From: Lachnospiraceae bacterium
Lineage (GTDB): Bacteria; Bacillota; Clostridia; Lachnospirales; Lachnospiraceae
Direction of reading: 5' to 3'
DNA length: 64,000 nt
Assembly (NCBI GenBank): GCA_021628825.1
Contig: JAJXRY010000001.1
Coordinates: forward strand, 124,001-188,000
Within the stretch, counting starts at the first letter, position 1. The number at the start of each line of letters is the position of its first letter. Position numbers and translations under genes: made by a program. The notes beneath the pieces are model-generated. The model was not told the DNA's origin and searched no databases. It saw nothing but the letters and a program-made list of their open reading frames with translations. This document shows positions 50,516 to 59,096 of this stretch, piece after piece.

Positions 50516-51447
50516 CTAAATTTTGAAATTTTTTCGTGGATGTTTGGCAATAAGGATGTCACGCTGCTTTGACATAGCAACATGAGTATATATTTCTGTT
50601 ATATTGATGGAACTGTGACCAAGCATTTCCTGGATATAACGGATATCGACATCCGCCTCTAACAGACTGGTTGCGAAAGTGTGTCGAAACATATGAGGGG
50701 TGATATGCAGATCAATCGCAGCAAGGGAGGTATATTTATTTATCATTCGCCGGACGGATTGATCGGACAAGGCTTTACCGGATGGACCTACAAAAAAATA
50801 ATTACAGTTCTCGATTTCTGCGATAAACTCCTTTTTTTATATTCTTTCAGAATATGAATCACATCATAATTGCCAATCTGGATACGTCTCTGTTTAGAAC
50901 CTTTTCCAAAGATAAGAATGATCCCATCATATAAATTTACATCATCATTTTTTAAAGTGCACAGTTCAGAGATTCTCATGCCCGTGGCAAATAGAAGTTC
51001 CGTGACAGCGGCATCTCTTAAGGTACTTCTTTTTTGATAATCGGTTTGGGCATGGTCACGTTGTCTGTAAATTGTGGTTAAAAATGTTTCAACAGTATGC
51101 AGCGGTATTGTCTTGGGTAATATGACAGGCTCACGAAACCGTACCTGAATTTTGGAAAAAGGGTTTCGGTCGATCAATTCTTTATATTCAAGATAATGAA
51201 AAAAGGCTTTCAAAGAGGCAATTTTTCGCTTTACTGTTTTTGGGCTTGTACTTTGTGTGAAGATTCCCGATATGATTTTTCTAGTGTTTCCGATGTGATT
51301 TTTCGTAATGTCAGGGACGGAGGTCCATTCTGAAAAATTGCTTCAAATCGATTCGATATGCTTTCAGAGTTTTTTTCATCCAGACGTTTCTGGGCACCAC
51401 AGTATTCCAAATAGTTTTTCAATAAGTGTTTGTAAGTTATGCATCAT
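50516..51447 (-). CDS. tyrosine recombinase/integrase (XerC/D-like), frameshifted
   Basis: Site-specific recombinase of about 310 residues. N-terminal SAM-like core-binding domain (from MMHNLQTLIE), then the catalytic domain: first Arg in TGMRISELCTLKNDDV, Lys hairpin GKGSKQRRIQIG, H-x-x-R in HMFRHTFATSLLEADV, LGHSSINITEIYTHV with His/Trp-position His and the Tyr nucleophile. Frame breaks near 51420, 51228 and 50780 (ctacaaaaaaataatt, cutting the middle of the catalytic domain), all in A/T runs. ATG 51447 has aaggagc upstream on the - strand. It is the only recombinase seen and probably explains how the island came or moves. Confidence 0.85.
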
Positions 51448-51688
51448 TGAGAGCTCCTTTGTCTTTTGTTTTTTAATTTTCAAGCATATATGCAGGAGTC
51501 AGAGATTACAAATATTTATGCGTTTTTAATCTGAAATTGGCTTACTGCACTTGTTGTAATGGGATTTTTAGACAGCTTTTTTTATGGAGTGGAGATAAAT
51601 TAGTAGTGCCTATTGTAGAAAAAAAGCATTTAGCAGTAAAATAATATTATTAAATTTAGGATTATTAAATTTTTTTGCTAAAGTAATA

Positions 51689-51717
51689 TTGATATTAGTA
51701 AAGAATATGCGTATAAT
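51689..51717 (+). promoter_or_regulatory. promoter of the type III toxin-antitoxin locus
   Basis: TTGATA (51689-51694), 17-bp spacer, TATAAT (51712-51717). Transcription would begin about 51724, 31 bases before the first antitoxin repeat. The gap from the recombinase start to here is AT-rich, with no gene seen. Confidence 0.7.
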
Positions 51718-51754
51718 ATAATCAAGAACAGAAATGTTCTTCTTCATCATCTCT

Positions 51755-51859
51755 GATGAGTCCTGTGACGGTTCTGACAGGACGGTAAAATATAAAAGTG
51801 ACCGAGCGATGAGTCCTGTGACGGTTCTGACAGGACGGTAAAATAAAAACTGACCGAAT
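51755..51859 (+). ncRNA. type III antitoxin RNA: two tandem repeats (CptI/ToxI-like)
   Basis: Two direct repeats of 53 and 52 nt starting at 51755 and 51808, the first 37 bases identical. Each holds a 7-bp hairpin gtcctgt / acaggac with loop gacggttctg; a downstream gaccg can pair with the cggt after the hairpin or in the loop, so each unit could form a pseudoknot as type III antitoxins do. A third partial start (gatgaag) follows at 51860. The outer cttcatcat / atgatgaag flanks pair. Own promoter upstream; a terminator separates it from the toxin gene. Confidence 0.75.
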
Positions 51860-51872
51860 GATGAAGCTGATG

Positions 51873-51905
51873 ACGAGAGGCTGAAATGTCTCTCGTTTCT
51901 TTTTA
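51873..51905 (+). terminator. terminator between antitoxin RNA and toxin gene
   Basis: acgagag (51873-51879) / ctctcgt (51890-51896) then ttctttttat. In type III systems this attenuator sets the antitoxin-to-toxin ratio. Confidence 0.8.
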
Positions 51906-51946
51906 TATTACTCAATCGAGTAATTCTTTCCCAAAGGAGAAATTGA

Positions 51947-52434
51947 ATGAGTTTACCAGAGAGTGATTATCAAATTTTTGAAGTTGACGGATGTATTTTT
52001 ACAGGGAATATCCTAATCCGCTTTACAATGAAATATTAAAGAAAAAAATAACAGGGCCTATAATTGCCTGTTGTTTCAGTCTCATTATGATTATTTTATC
52101 TGCATCCCTTATAGAAGTGAAATAAGCCATAAATATGCATTTCATTTTACCAATACGACAAGATCAAAAGAGCATAAATCTGGTTTGGATTATAGTAAAA
52201 TCGTGATTATAACCAAAACAGATTATATAGATTCGGTAGATGCTATTATAGATAAAGATGAATTTAAAGAGACGATGGTAAATCTAAAGCAAATAAAAAA
52301 AGAAGCTTTGGACTTTGTTGAAGATTATGTATTACATATGAAAGGAATTAAGATGCTGCATGAAAGAGAATTTGAAAGAAGATATGGATTTTTCTTCATT
52401 AAAATATTTTCATAGAGAGTTAGGAATAAAGTAA
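51947..52434 (+). CDS. type III toxin-antitoxin endoribonuclease toxin (CptN/ToxN-like), frameshifted
   Basis: About 160 residues when restored. Recognisable core: HYDYFICIPYRSEISHKYAF, then SKEHKSGLDYSKIVII, a helical segment with IDKDEFKETMVNLKQIKKE, and the end SSLKYFHRELGIK. The IPYRS....HK.A-F and SGLDYSKIVII segments are what I recall of CptN/ToxN-type endoribonucleases, in which a Lys/Ser/Thr set cleaves RNA. Position supports it more strongly: tandem-repeat RNA, terminator and a good aaaggag site immediately precede ATG 51947. Frame breaks near 52003, 52050 (A6) and 52390 (T5). It would be held inactive by the repeat RNA and may act in phage defence. Confidence 0.72.
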
Positions 52435-52476
52435 ATGCTTTTTGATGAATTTAGACAAAAAGAAAATAGCGGAACA

Positions 52477-52505
52477 TTGAAATTTTCAGACCAATGTAGT
52501 ATAAT
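52477..52505 (+). promoter_or_regulatory. sigma-A promoter of ychF
   Basis: TTGAAA (52477-52482), 17-bp spacer, TATAAT (52500-52505), 89 bp before ychF. It marks the right end of the accessory island. Confidence 0.75.
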
Positions 52506-52529
52506 TACCGTGCTATTTTTGGAGGTTTT

Positions 52530-52565
52530 ATGTCTCAGAAGATCGGAATGAGAAATACATTATAA
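52530..52565 (+). CDS. possible 11-residue leader peptide before ychF
   Basis: ATG 52530 with ggagg 5 bases upstream, encoding MSQKIGMRNTL, ending 28 bp before the ychF start and downstream of its promoter. It could be a regulatory upstream frame; there is no other support. Confidence 0.2.
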   Translation: MSQKIGMRNTL

Positions 52566-52593
52566 AAGAAACAATAAAGGAGAAATCGAAGAA

Positions 52594-53686
52594 ATGAAAC
52601 TAGGAATCGTGGGCCTACCCAACGTAGGAAAGAGTACATTATTCAATTCACTGACCAAGGCAGGAGCGGAATCTGCAAACTATCCGTTCTGTACCATTGA
52701 TCCCAATGTGGGTGTGGTGGCAGTGCCGGATGAGCGTTTAAAGCTTTTGGGAGATCTGTATCATTCCAAGAAGGTGACACCGGCGGTCATTGAATTTGTG
52801 GATATTGCAGGTCTTGTAAAGGGCGCTTCCAAGGGGGAAGGTCTTGGTAACCAGTTCTTAAGCAACATCCGTGAAGTGGATGCGATTGTGCATGTGGTAC
52901 GCTGCTTTGAGGATCCGAATGTGGTACACGTTGACGGAAGCATTGATCCGCTCCGTGATATTGAAACCATCAATCTGGAACTGATTTTCTCCGATCTGGA
53001 AATTCTGGAACGTCGTATGGCAAAGACCGGTAAGGCTGCCAGAATGGACAAGTCCCTTGCCAAGGAGGCAGAGCTTTTGGAAGAGCTTATTGCACATCTG
53101 GAATCCGGCAAGATGGCAAAGAGTTATGTGACCGATGATGAAGACAAGCAGGCGATCTTAAAGAGCCTCAATCTTCTTACCTATAAGCCGACGATTTATG
53201 CGGCAAACGTTGCAGAGGATGATCTGGCAGACGATGGTGCCGGCAATGCAGGCGTGCAGAAGGTACGTGAGTTTGCAAAAGAAGACGGAAGTGAAGTGTT
53301 CGTAATCTGTGCCCAGATCGAGCAGGAGATTGCGGAACTGGACGATGATGAGAAAGCAATGTTCTTAGAGGATCTTGGATTAAAGGAATCCGGACTTGAG
53401 AAGCTGATCCGTGCAAGCTATTCCTTACTGGGCCTGATGAGCTTCCTGACTGCCGGAGAGGATGAAACGAGAGCATGGACCATTAAGATCGGAACAAAGG
53501 CTCCACAGGCAGCCGGTAAGATTCATACCGATTTCGAGCGTGGTTTCATCAAGGCTGAGGTTGTTAATTACAAGGATCTTTTAGAGCAGGGATCCCTTGC
53601 GGCAGCCAGAGAAAAAGGGACTTGTCGGAATGGAAGGCAAGGACTATGTGGTGCAGGATGGGGATGTCATTCTTTTTCCGTTTTAA
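52594..53686 (+). CDS. ychF: redox-regulated ATPase YchF (OLA1 family), frameshifted at C terminus
   Basis: Obg-related P-loop ATPase that binds ribosomes and is linked to oxidative stress. MKLGIVGLPNVGKSTLFNSL (G1), DIAGLVKGASKGEGLGNQFL (G3), the coiled-coil insert, YAANVAEDDL (variant G4, typical of ATP-binding YchF), and the C-terminal TGS domain (EVVNYKDLLEQGSLAAAREK). One frame break at about 53618 (gagaaaaagggactt); the restored end is DYVVQDGDVILFPF at 53686. 364 residues, normal. ATG 52594 has aaaggag. Confidence 0.95.
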
Positions 53687-53713
53687 TGTGTAATAGCAAA
53701 GGAGTAAACAATT

Positions 53714-54617
53714 ATGATGGATTTGATGGAAATTTCATTTCCCAATCTTGGAATTGATCTGAAATATGTGCCAAAAAGGGTTTACTGTTTTCGGATTTAC
53801 CATTGCGATCTACGGAATCTGTATCGCTATTGCGGTCATCTGCGGATATCTGATGGCAGCGAAGGTGGCAAAGAAGACCGGACAGAATCCGGACACCTAT
53901 TTTTGACTTTGCAATCTATGCGGTAATCTTTTTCCATTATTGGAGCGAGAATCTATTACGTGATTTTTCCAGTGGGATTATTATAAGAACCAGCTGTTAA
54001 GCATCTTCAACTTAAGGGAAGGCGGTCTTGCCATTTATGGCGGCGTGATTGTGGCTTTTATTACGGTCTTTGTATACAGTAAGATCAAGAAGCTTAATCC
54101 CTTCCGCCTCATGGATACAGCATTGCCTGGACTGATCCTCGGACAGGCAATCGGCCGGTGGGGAAATTTCTTTAACCGTGAGGTGTTCGGTGAATATACC
54201 GATAATCTGCTTGCCATGCGGCTTCCGATCGAAATGGTGCGAAGTGGGGATATTTCCGAAAATCTGCGGAATCATATTATAGAAGGAACGAACTACGTTC
54301 AGGTGCATCCGACCTATCTGTACGAAAGTCTCTGGTGTCTGATGGTTCTTGCAATTATGCTCATTTACTGGAAGCATAAGAGGTTCGAAGGAGAGATCGC
54401 CCTGATCTATCTTGGCGGTTATGGACTTGGCCGGGCATGGATCGAAGGAATCCGTACCGACCAGCTTTACATTCACGGAACAACGATACCGGTTTCTCAG
54501 GTACTTGCGATTGTTCTGGTGGTCTTTTCCGTAGTCTGTGGTGTGTTTGTGCGCATCCGTTTGAAAAAAAGAAAGAAGAAACGAAAAAAAATTTTTGTGG
54601 GAGAAGATCAGACCTGA
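53714..54617 (+). CDS. lgt: prolipoprotein diacylglyceryl transferase, frameshifted
   Basis: Seven-helix membrane enzyme that attaches diacylglycerol to the lipobox Cys of prolipoproteins. Signature GQAIGRWGNFFNREVFG (about residue 140) with the essential Arg; VHPTYLYES and GRAWIEGIRTDQL near the C terminus with a second essential Arg; basic tail KKRKKKRKK. Breaks near 53777 (ccaaaaagg), 53905, 53930 and 53960. About 300 residues. It serves the lipoproteins of the cell, such as the one at 23.9 kb. Confidence 0.93.
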
Positions 54618-54693
54618 AACACTATATCTGGTGGGTGGGATGATGCACCACACAATATAAGCAAAAAAATAAAGAAAAAAATCCAGTATTTAT

Positions 54694-54725
54694 GCGCCTT
54701 GTGAGACTCACAGGGCGCTATTTTT
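54694..54725 (+). terminator. intrinsic terminator after lgt
   Basis: gcgccttgtg-agact-cacagggcgc (one wobble) then tattttta. Confidence 0.85.
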
Positions 54726-54729
54726 ATGC

Positions 54730-54758
54730 TTGCAATCCCTGCCTCAATAGGGTAGAAT
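54730..54758 (+). promoter_or_regulatory. promoter of the dcw cluster
   Basis: TTGCAA (54730-54735), 17-bp spacer, TAGAAT (54753-54758), just upstream of the MraZ boxes. Confidence 0.6.
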
Positions 54759-54766
54759 AGACCTAA

Positions 54767-54817
54767 AAGTGGTGGAAAGTGGTAGACAGTGTCAACCAAG
54801 TGGTAGAAAGTGGTGAA
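54767..54817 (+). promoter_or_regulatory. MraZ operator: repeats of aagtggt at 10-bp phase
   Basis: aagtggtgga (54767), aagtggtaga (54777), a degenerate cagtgtcaac (54787), aagtggtaga (54798) and aagtggtgaa (54808). MraZ is known to bind GTGG-type repeats one helical turn apart upstream of its own gene, so this is autoregulation of the division cluster. Confidence 0.9.
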
Positions 54818-54825
54818 TTGTATTA

Positions 54826-55257
54826 ATGTTTATGGGTGAATACAATCATACAATTGATGCCAAAGGCAGACTGATCATTCCTTCCAAATTCCGTGAAAGT
54901 TTAGGCGATGAATTTGTAGTGACCAAGGGGATGGATGGCTGTCTGTTTGTGTATGACAACGAAGAGTGGAAGAAATTCGAAGAAAAGCTTCTCTCACTAC
55001 CCATGATGGATAAACAGGTAAGACAATTTACCAGATACTTCTTAGCAGGCGCAGCCAGCGTGGAAGTGGACAAGCAGGGACGAATTTTAATCCCTTCGGT
55101 TTTACGGGAGTTTGCAGATATTACGAAGGACGCCGTTTTAGTCGGTGTAGGAAGCAGAATTGAAATCTGGAGTAAGGAACGCTGGGAAGGAACGGTTTCC
55201 TTTGAAGATATGGATGAGATTTCCAATCATATGTTTGAACTTGGAATTGGAATCTAA
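54826..55257 (+). CDS. mraZ: transcriptional regulator MraZ
   Basis: 143-residue AbrB-fold DNA-binding protein heading the division and cell-wall cluster. Two copies of the motif DxKGR: FMGEYNHTIDAKGRLIIPSK and EVDKQGRILIPSVLREFA. It forms a ring of subunits that binds the aagtggt repeats directly upstream. ATG 54826; MraZ boxes occupy the leader where the ribosome-binding site (gtggtgaat) also lies. Followed at 12 bp by rsmH. Confidence 0.97.
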   Translation: MFMGEYNHTIDAKGRLIIPSKFRESLGDEFVVTKGMDGCLFVYDNEEWKKFEEKLLSLPMMDKQVRQFTRYFLAGAASVEVDKQGRILIPSVLREFADITKDAVLVGVGSRIEIWSKERWEGTVSFEDMDEISNHMFELGIGI

Positions 55258-55269
55258 AGGGGTTAGCGA

Positions 55270-56209
55270 ATGGAATTTAATCATACGTCAGTGCTGTTGA
55301 ATGAATCAATCGAAGGCCTGAACATCAAGCCGGAAGGAATTTATGTGGACGGAACCTTAGGCGGGGCAGGACATGCCAGCGTGGTTGCGGGCAGACTTAC
55401 CGGTAAGGGACGGCTCATCGGCATTGATCAGGATGAGGCAGCCATTGAAGCGGCTACTGCAAGATTGGAGCCATTTAAAGAGCATGTGACGATTGTTCGT
55501 GACAACTACCGGAACACACCGGCCGTTTTAAGGCAGTTACAGATTAACGGAATCGATGGAATGCTGCTGGATTTAGGCGTTTCCTCTTATCAGCTCGATA
55601 ATGAAGAGAGAGGATTTTCCTACCGGTATGATACACCGCTGGATATGCGGATGGATCAGCGGAGCAGCTTTTCAGCGAAAGAGATCATTAATGAATACAG
55701 CGAGATGGAGCTGTTTCGGGTGATCCGCGATTATGGGGAGGACAAGTTCGCAAAGAACATTGCCAAGCACATCGTGGCAGCAAGAAAGCAGAAACCGATC
55801 GAAACAACAGGAGAGCTGAACGAAATCATTAAGGCAGCAATTCCGGCAAAGATGAGGGCAGAAGGGGGACATCCTTCCAAGCGTACTTTTCAGGCGATCC
55901 GCATTGAATGCAATCATGAACTGGAAGTGCTGAAGGATTCCTTAAATGAACTGATTGATCTTTTTGAATCCGGGTGGAAGATTATGTATCATTACCTTTC
56001 ATTCCTTAGAGGACAGGATCGTGAAAACCGCATTCCGGCAGGCAGCGAATCCCTGTACCTGTCCACCGAATTTTCCGGTATGTGTATGCGGGAAGGTGAG
56101 CAAGGGGACGGTGATCACCGGAAAGCCGATTTTACCCAGTGAAGAAGAAATGGAGTTAAACAGCAGAGCCAAAAGCGCAAAGCTTCGAATATTTGAAAAG
56201 TGTAATTAG
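55270..56209 (+). CDS. rsmH: 16S rRNA (cytosine1402-N4)-methyltransferase RsmH, frameshifted
   Basis: SAM-dependent methyltransferase acting on the ribosomal P site. HTSVLLNESIEGLNI, YVDGTLGGAGHASVV (SAM motif), GMLLDLGVSSYQLDNEERGF, then GGRLCIITFHSLEDRIVK in the next frame; the end SRAKSAKLRIFEKCN. The frame breaks at about 55962 (tgatctttttgaatcc). About 313 residues. ATG 55270, 12 bp after mraZ. Confidence 0.95.
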
Positions 56210-56227
56210 GGAATGGAGGCATAACTT

Positions 56228-56703
56228 ATGAGGGCTGATACAAGAACAACAAGAAAAAAACTGCATATCGGAACAGCATCTATGTGCAGGGAAATACAGC
56301 CAGAAAGCTTGAAGCACTGCCTCAGATTGAACAGCCGCATCGTCGTGTCAGTGAGCAGACACACCGCAACCGTGCGAGAGCACGCCGGATGAACATCGGC
56401 TATGTACTGTTCCTTGCAGCTGCCATGGTTGCCGCAGGAATGATTTTAACCATGTATCTGTCATTGCAGTCGGATATCACGAACAGCATTAAGAATATTT
56501 CCAGACAGGAAAAAGTTTTAAATGATTTAAGACTTGATAATGACGAGAATTATAGTAGAATAACAAGTAGTATTAATTTGGATGAAGTAAAACGGATTGC
56601 CATTCAGGAACTGGGGATGGGATATGCACAGGAAGGACAGATTATCACATTTAACGGAGACAGTAGTGACTATGTGAGACAGACCGGTGAAATCCCCAAC
56701 TAG
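56228..56703 (+). CDS. ftsL: FtsL-like cell division protein, frameshifted N terminus
   Basis: Small bitopic divisome protein of about 158 residues: basic N terminus, one membrane helix (IGYVLFLAAAMVAAGMILTM), then an extracellular leucine-zipper-like coil (SLQSDITNSIKNISRQEKVL) and an alanine-poor tail. It would join DivIC/DivIB and the PBP at the septum. ATG 56228 follows a weak site; an A7 run at about 56255 breaks the frame before the helix. Identity rests on topology and on its place between rsmH and the PBP gene. Confidence 0.8.
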
Positions 56704-56768
56704 TATGACAGCTTCCGGATCATGTAACAGGATGTGGGAGCAGACGGCAGAACGTAAGAGGTAAGAAT

Positions 56769-59019
56769 TTGGCAAGACAGGCAAAAGGAAATCGATTTAC
56801 AGTAAGAATGCAGAAGAAGCTGGTAGTATTATTTATGATAATACTGCTGGCTTTTGTGGGTTTATCCTATCGGTTATTCGCTATTACGAGGGATAACGGG
56901 GAACGCTATAAGAAGCAGATTCTGTCCCAGCAGAAGTATGACAGCACGACCATTCCGTACAAAAGAGGATCCATTCTTGACCGGAACGGAAGCATTCTAG
57001 CTTCGAGCGAGAAGGTTTATAATGTCATACTGGATGCGGTAGCGGTATCGGAGAAGGAGGAGTATCTGGAGCCGACGCTGAATGCCTTGCGGCAGGAGTT
57101 TGGGATTGATACGGCGGAGGTCCGGTCCTATATTGCAGAAAACGGGGACTTGTCCCGTTATTATGTGCTGGCGAAGCGTCAGACCTATGAACAGATTGAA
57201 GGGTTCAAGGAATTGCAGAATGCGGAAGGCTCGCTGGTTCAGGGAGTGTGGTTCGAGGAAGAATATCAGAGAACGTATCCGGGCAATACCCTTGCCTGTG
57301 ATGTCATTGGATTTACGACGAGTGATAATGTCGGGTCCTACGGACTGGAAGAATATTATAACGATGTGCTGACCGGAACCCCCGGGAGGGAATACGGTTA
57401 CATGAATTCGGATGCGAACGTGGAACGGACAACCATTGCGGCGGTAGACGGGAATACCATACAGTCTACCATTGATGCCAATCTGCAGAGCATTGTAGAA
57501 AAATATCTGCTGAAGTTTAATGAGGAGTATAAGGACAACGTCCATGAGGGAAATGGCGCCAACAATGTCGGCTGTATTATCATGGATGTCAATAACGGCG
57601 AAATCCTTGCCATGGCAAGCTATCCCACCTTTAACCTGAATGATGTGCGGAACGCGGATGCCCTGCTTGGCATGCGGCTCCTTGATGAAAACGGGGAGAA
57701 AACCGAAGAATACATTAATGAAGAGAATGTCGGTACCCTGGAGGGGAATCAGTACACCAATAACCTTAATGCCTTATGGAAGAATTTCTGTATTAACGAT
57801 ACCTATGAACCGGGTTCCGTTTCGAAGCCCTTTACCGTAGCGGCTGCGATTGAAAGTGGTGCAATTACCGGAAACGAAACCTATAACTGCGAGGGACTTC
57901 TTGAAGTCGGCGGCCACAAGATCCGCTGCCACAACCGTTACGGTGACGGACTTCTTACCGTATCGGAAGGAATTGAACGTTCCTGCAACGTGGTTATGAT
58001 GTATATTGCCAAGGCGATGGGAGTGGATACCTTTACGAAGTTCCAGCATATCTTTAATCTTGGGTTAAAGACGAACATTGACCTGGCAGGAGAAGCACGT
58101 ACCGCAAGCCTTATTTTTACCAAAGATACAATGGGTTCCTCGGATCTTGCGACGAACAGCTTCGGTCAGTCCTATAACTGTACCATGATTCAGATGATCA
58201 GTGGATTCAGTTCCCTGATTAACGGTGGATATTATTATGAGCCGCATATGGTAAAGAAGATCATCAGCCCATCGGGAGCTACTGTGCAGAATATTGAACC
58301 CCGTGTGTTGAAGCAGACTGTTTCCGAAGAAACATCGGAAAAGATCCGGGAGATGTGTAATACCGTTGTGACCGGAGAACACGGAACCGGTAAAACTGCC
58401 CGCCCGGCAGGCTACATGATCGGTGGTAAAACAGGAACCGCCGAAACACTTCCCCGAGGCAACCAGCAGTATGTAGTTTCCTTTATGGGATATGCCCCGG
58501 CAGACAACCCGCAGATTGCGATTTATGTGGTGGTGGATCGTCCGAACGTGGCAACACAGGACGATGCGAAGTATGCAACCCGTATCGTGCGGAGCATTCT
58601 CACCGAGGCGCTTCCGTATCTTGGCATTTTCATGACCGAGAAACTGACCGACAAGGAACGGGAAGAATTAGAGCAGCTTCAGATTGAAATCCGCACTCCG
58701 GTTGTTTTTGGAAGAAGACGCGGCAGCCGAAAGTGAGGACGGAGAAAATACCGGAGAAGCCACGGCAGAAGGGGAGGAATCGGCAGAAGAAACGCCACGG
58801 AATGAACCGTGGAAGGATTTCCCGATTGATCCGGCAACCGGCTATGCAGTGGATCCGGATACCGGGGCTTACGTCGATCCGGTAACGGGTGCGGTATACG
58901 GAGAAAGCTTTGAAGGCGGCGAAGCCGAGGGTGGAACCGGAGAGGACACCACAGAGAATACGACAGAAGATACCGGAACAGAGAACACCGGGCAGGATAC
59001 CACGGCGGAGGCTCCATAG
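56769..59019 (+). CDS. class B penicillin-binding protein (FtsI/PBP2-type), with acidic repeat tail, frameshifted
   Basis: Septal D,D-transpeptidase. One N-terminal helix (KLVVLFMIILLAFVGLSYRL), PBP dimerisation domain (KRGSILDRNGSILASSEKVY), then the transpeptidase domain: active Ser in EPGSVSKPFTVAAAIE (SxxK), the second motif in RSCNVVMMYIA (SxN), and GGKTGTAETLPRGNQQYV (KTG). One frame break at about 58710 (ggttgtttttggaag). After it comes an unusual acidic tail of about 100 residues containing three linked units IDPATGYAV, DPDTGAYV and DPVTGAVY. TTG start at 56769. About 750 residues. A second class B PBP gene follows. Confidence 0.9.
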
Positions 59020-59041
59020 AAACCTGAAAATACAAAGGCAT

Positions 59042-59096
59042 AACCTCATGGGAAGGGTAATAAATTATAACAATACCTTTTCTATGAGGTTTTTTT
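59042..59096 (+). terminator. 18-bp hairpin with T7, overlapping the next gene's ribosome-binding site
   Basis: aacctcat-gggaagggta (59042-59059) pairs with taccttttct-atgaggtt (59074-59091): 18 continuous pairs, three of them G-U, with a 14-nt loop, then T7 and at once ATG 59097. The only Shine-Dalgarno-like sequence for the next gene, gagg (59086-59089), is inside the 3' arm. Confidence 0.8.

Noticed and set aside
51751..51800. Hammerhead ribozyme
   Set aside because: ctgatgag followed by a stem recalls the hammerhead core, but the required GAAA after stem II is replaced by ggtaaaa and there is no cleavage-site stem.
51755..51859. CRISPR array
   Set aside because: Two 37-nt identical stretches with a short AT-rich gap resemble repeat-spacer units, but the spacers are only 15-16 nt, related to each other, and there are no cas genes; a type III antitoxin explains the promoter, terminator and downstream gene.
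50516..52434. Prophage
   Set aside because: Only a recombinase is present; there are no structural, packaging or lysis genes. A small integrative island is the better description.
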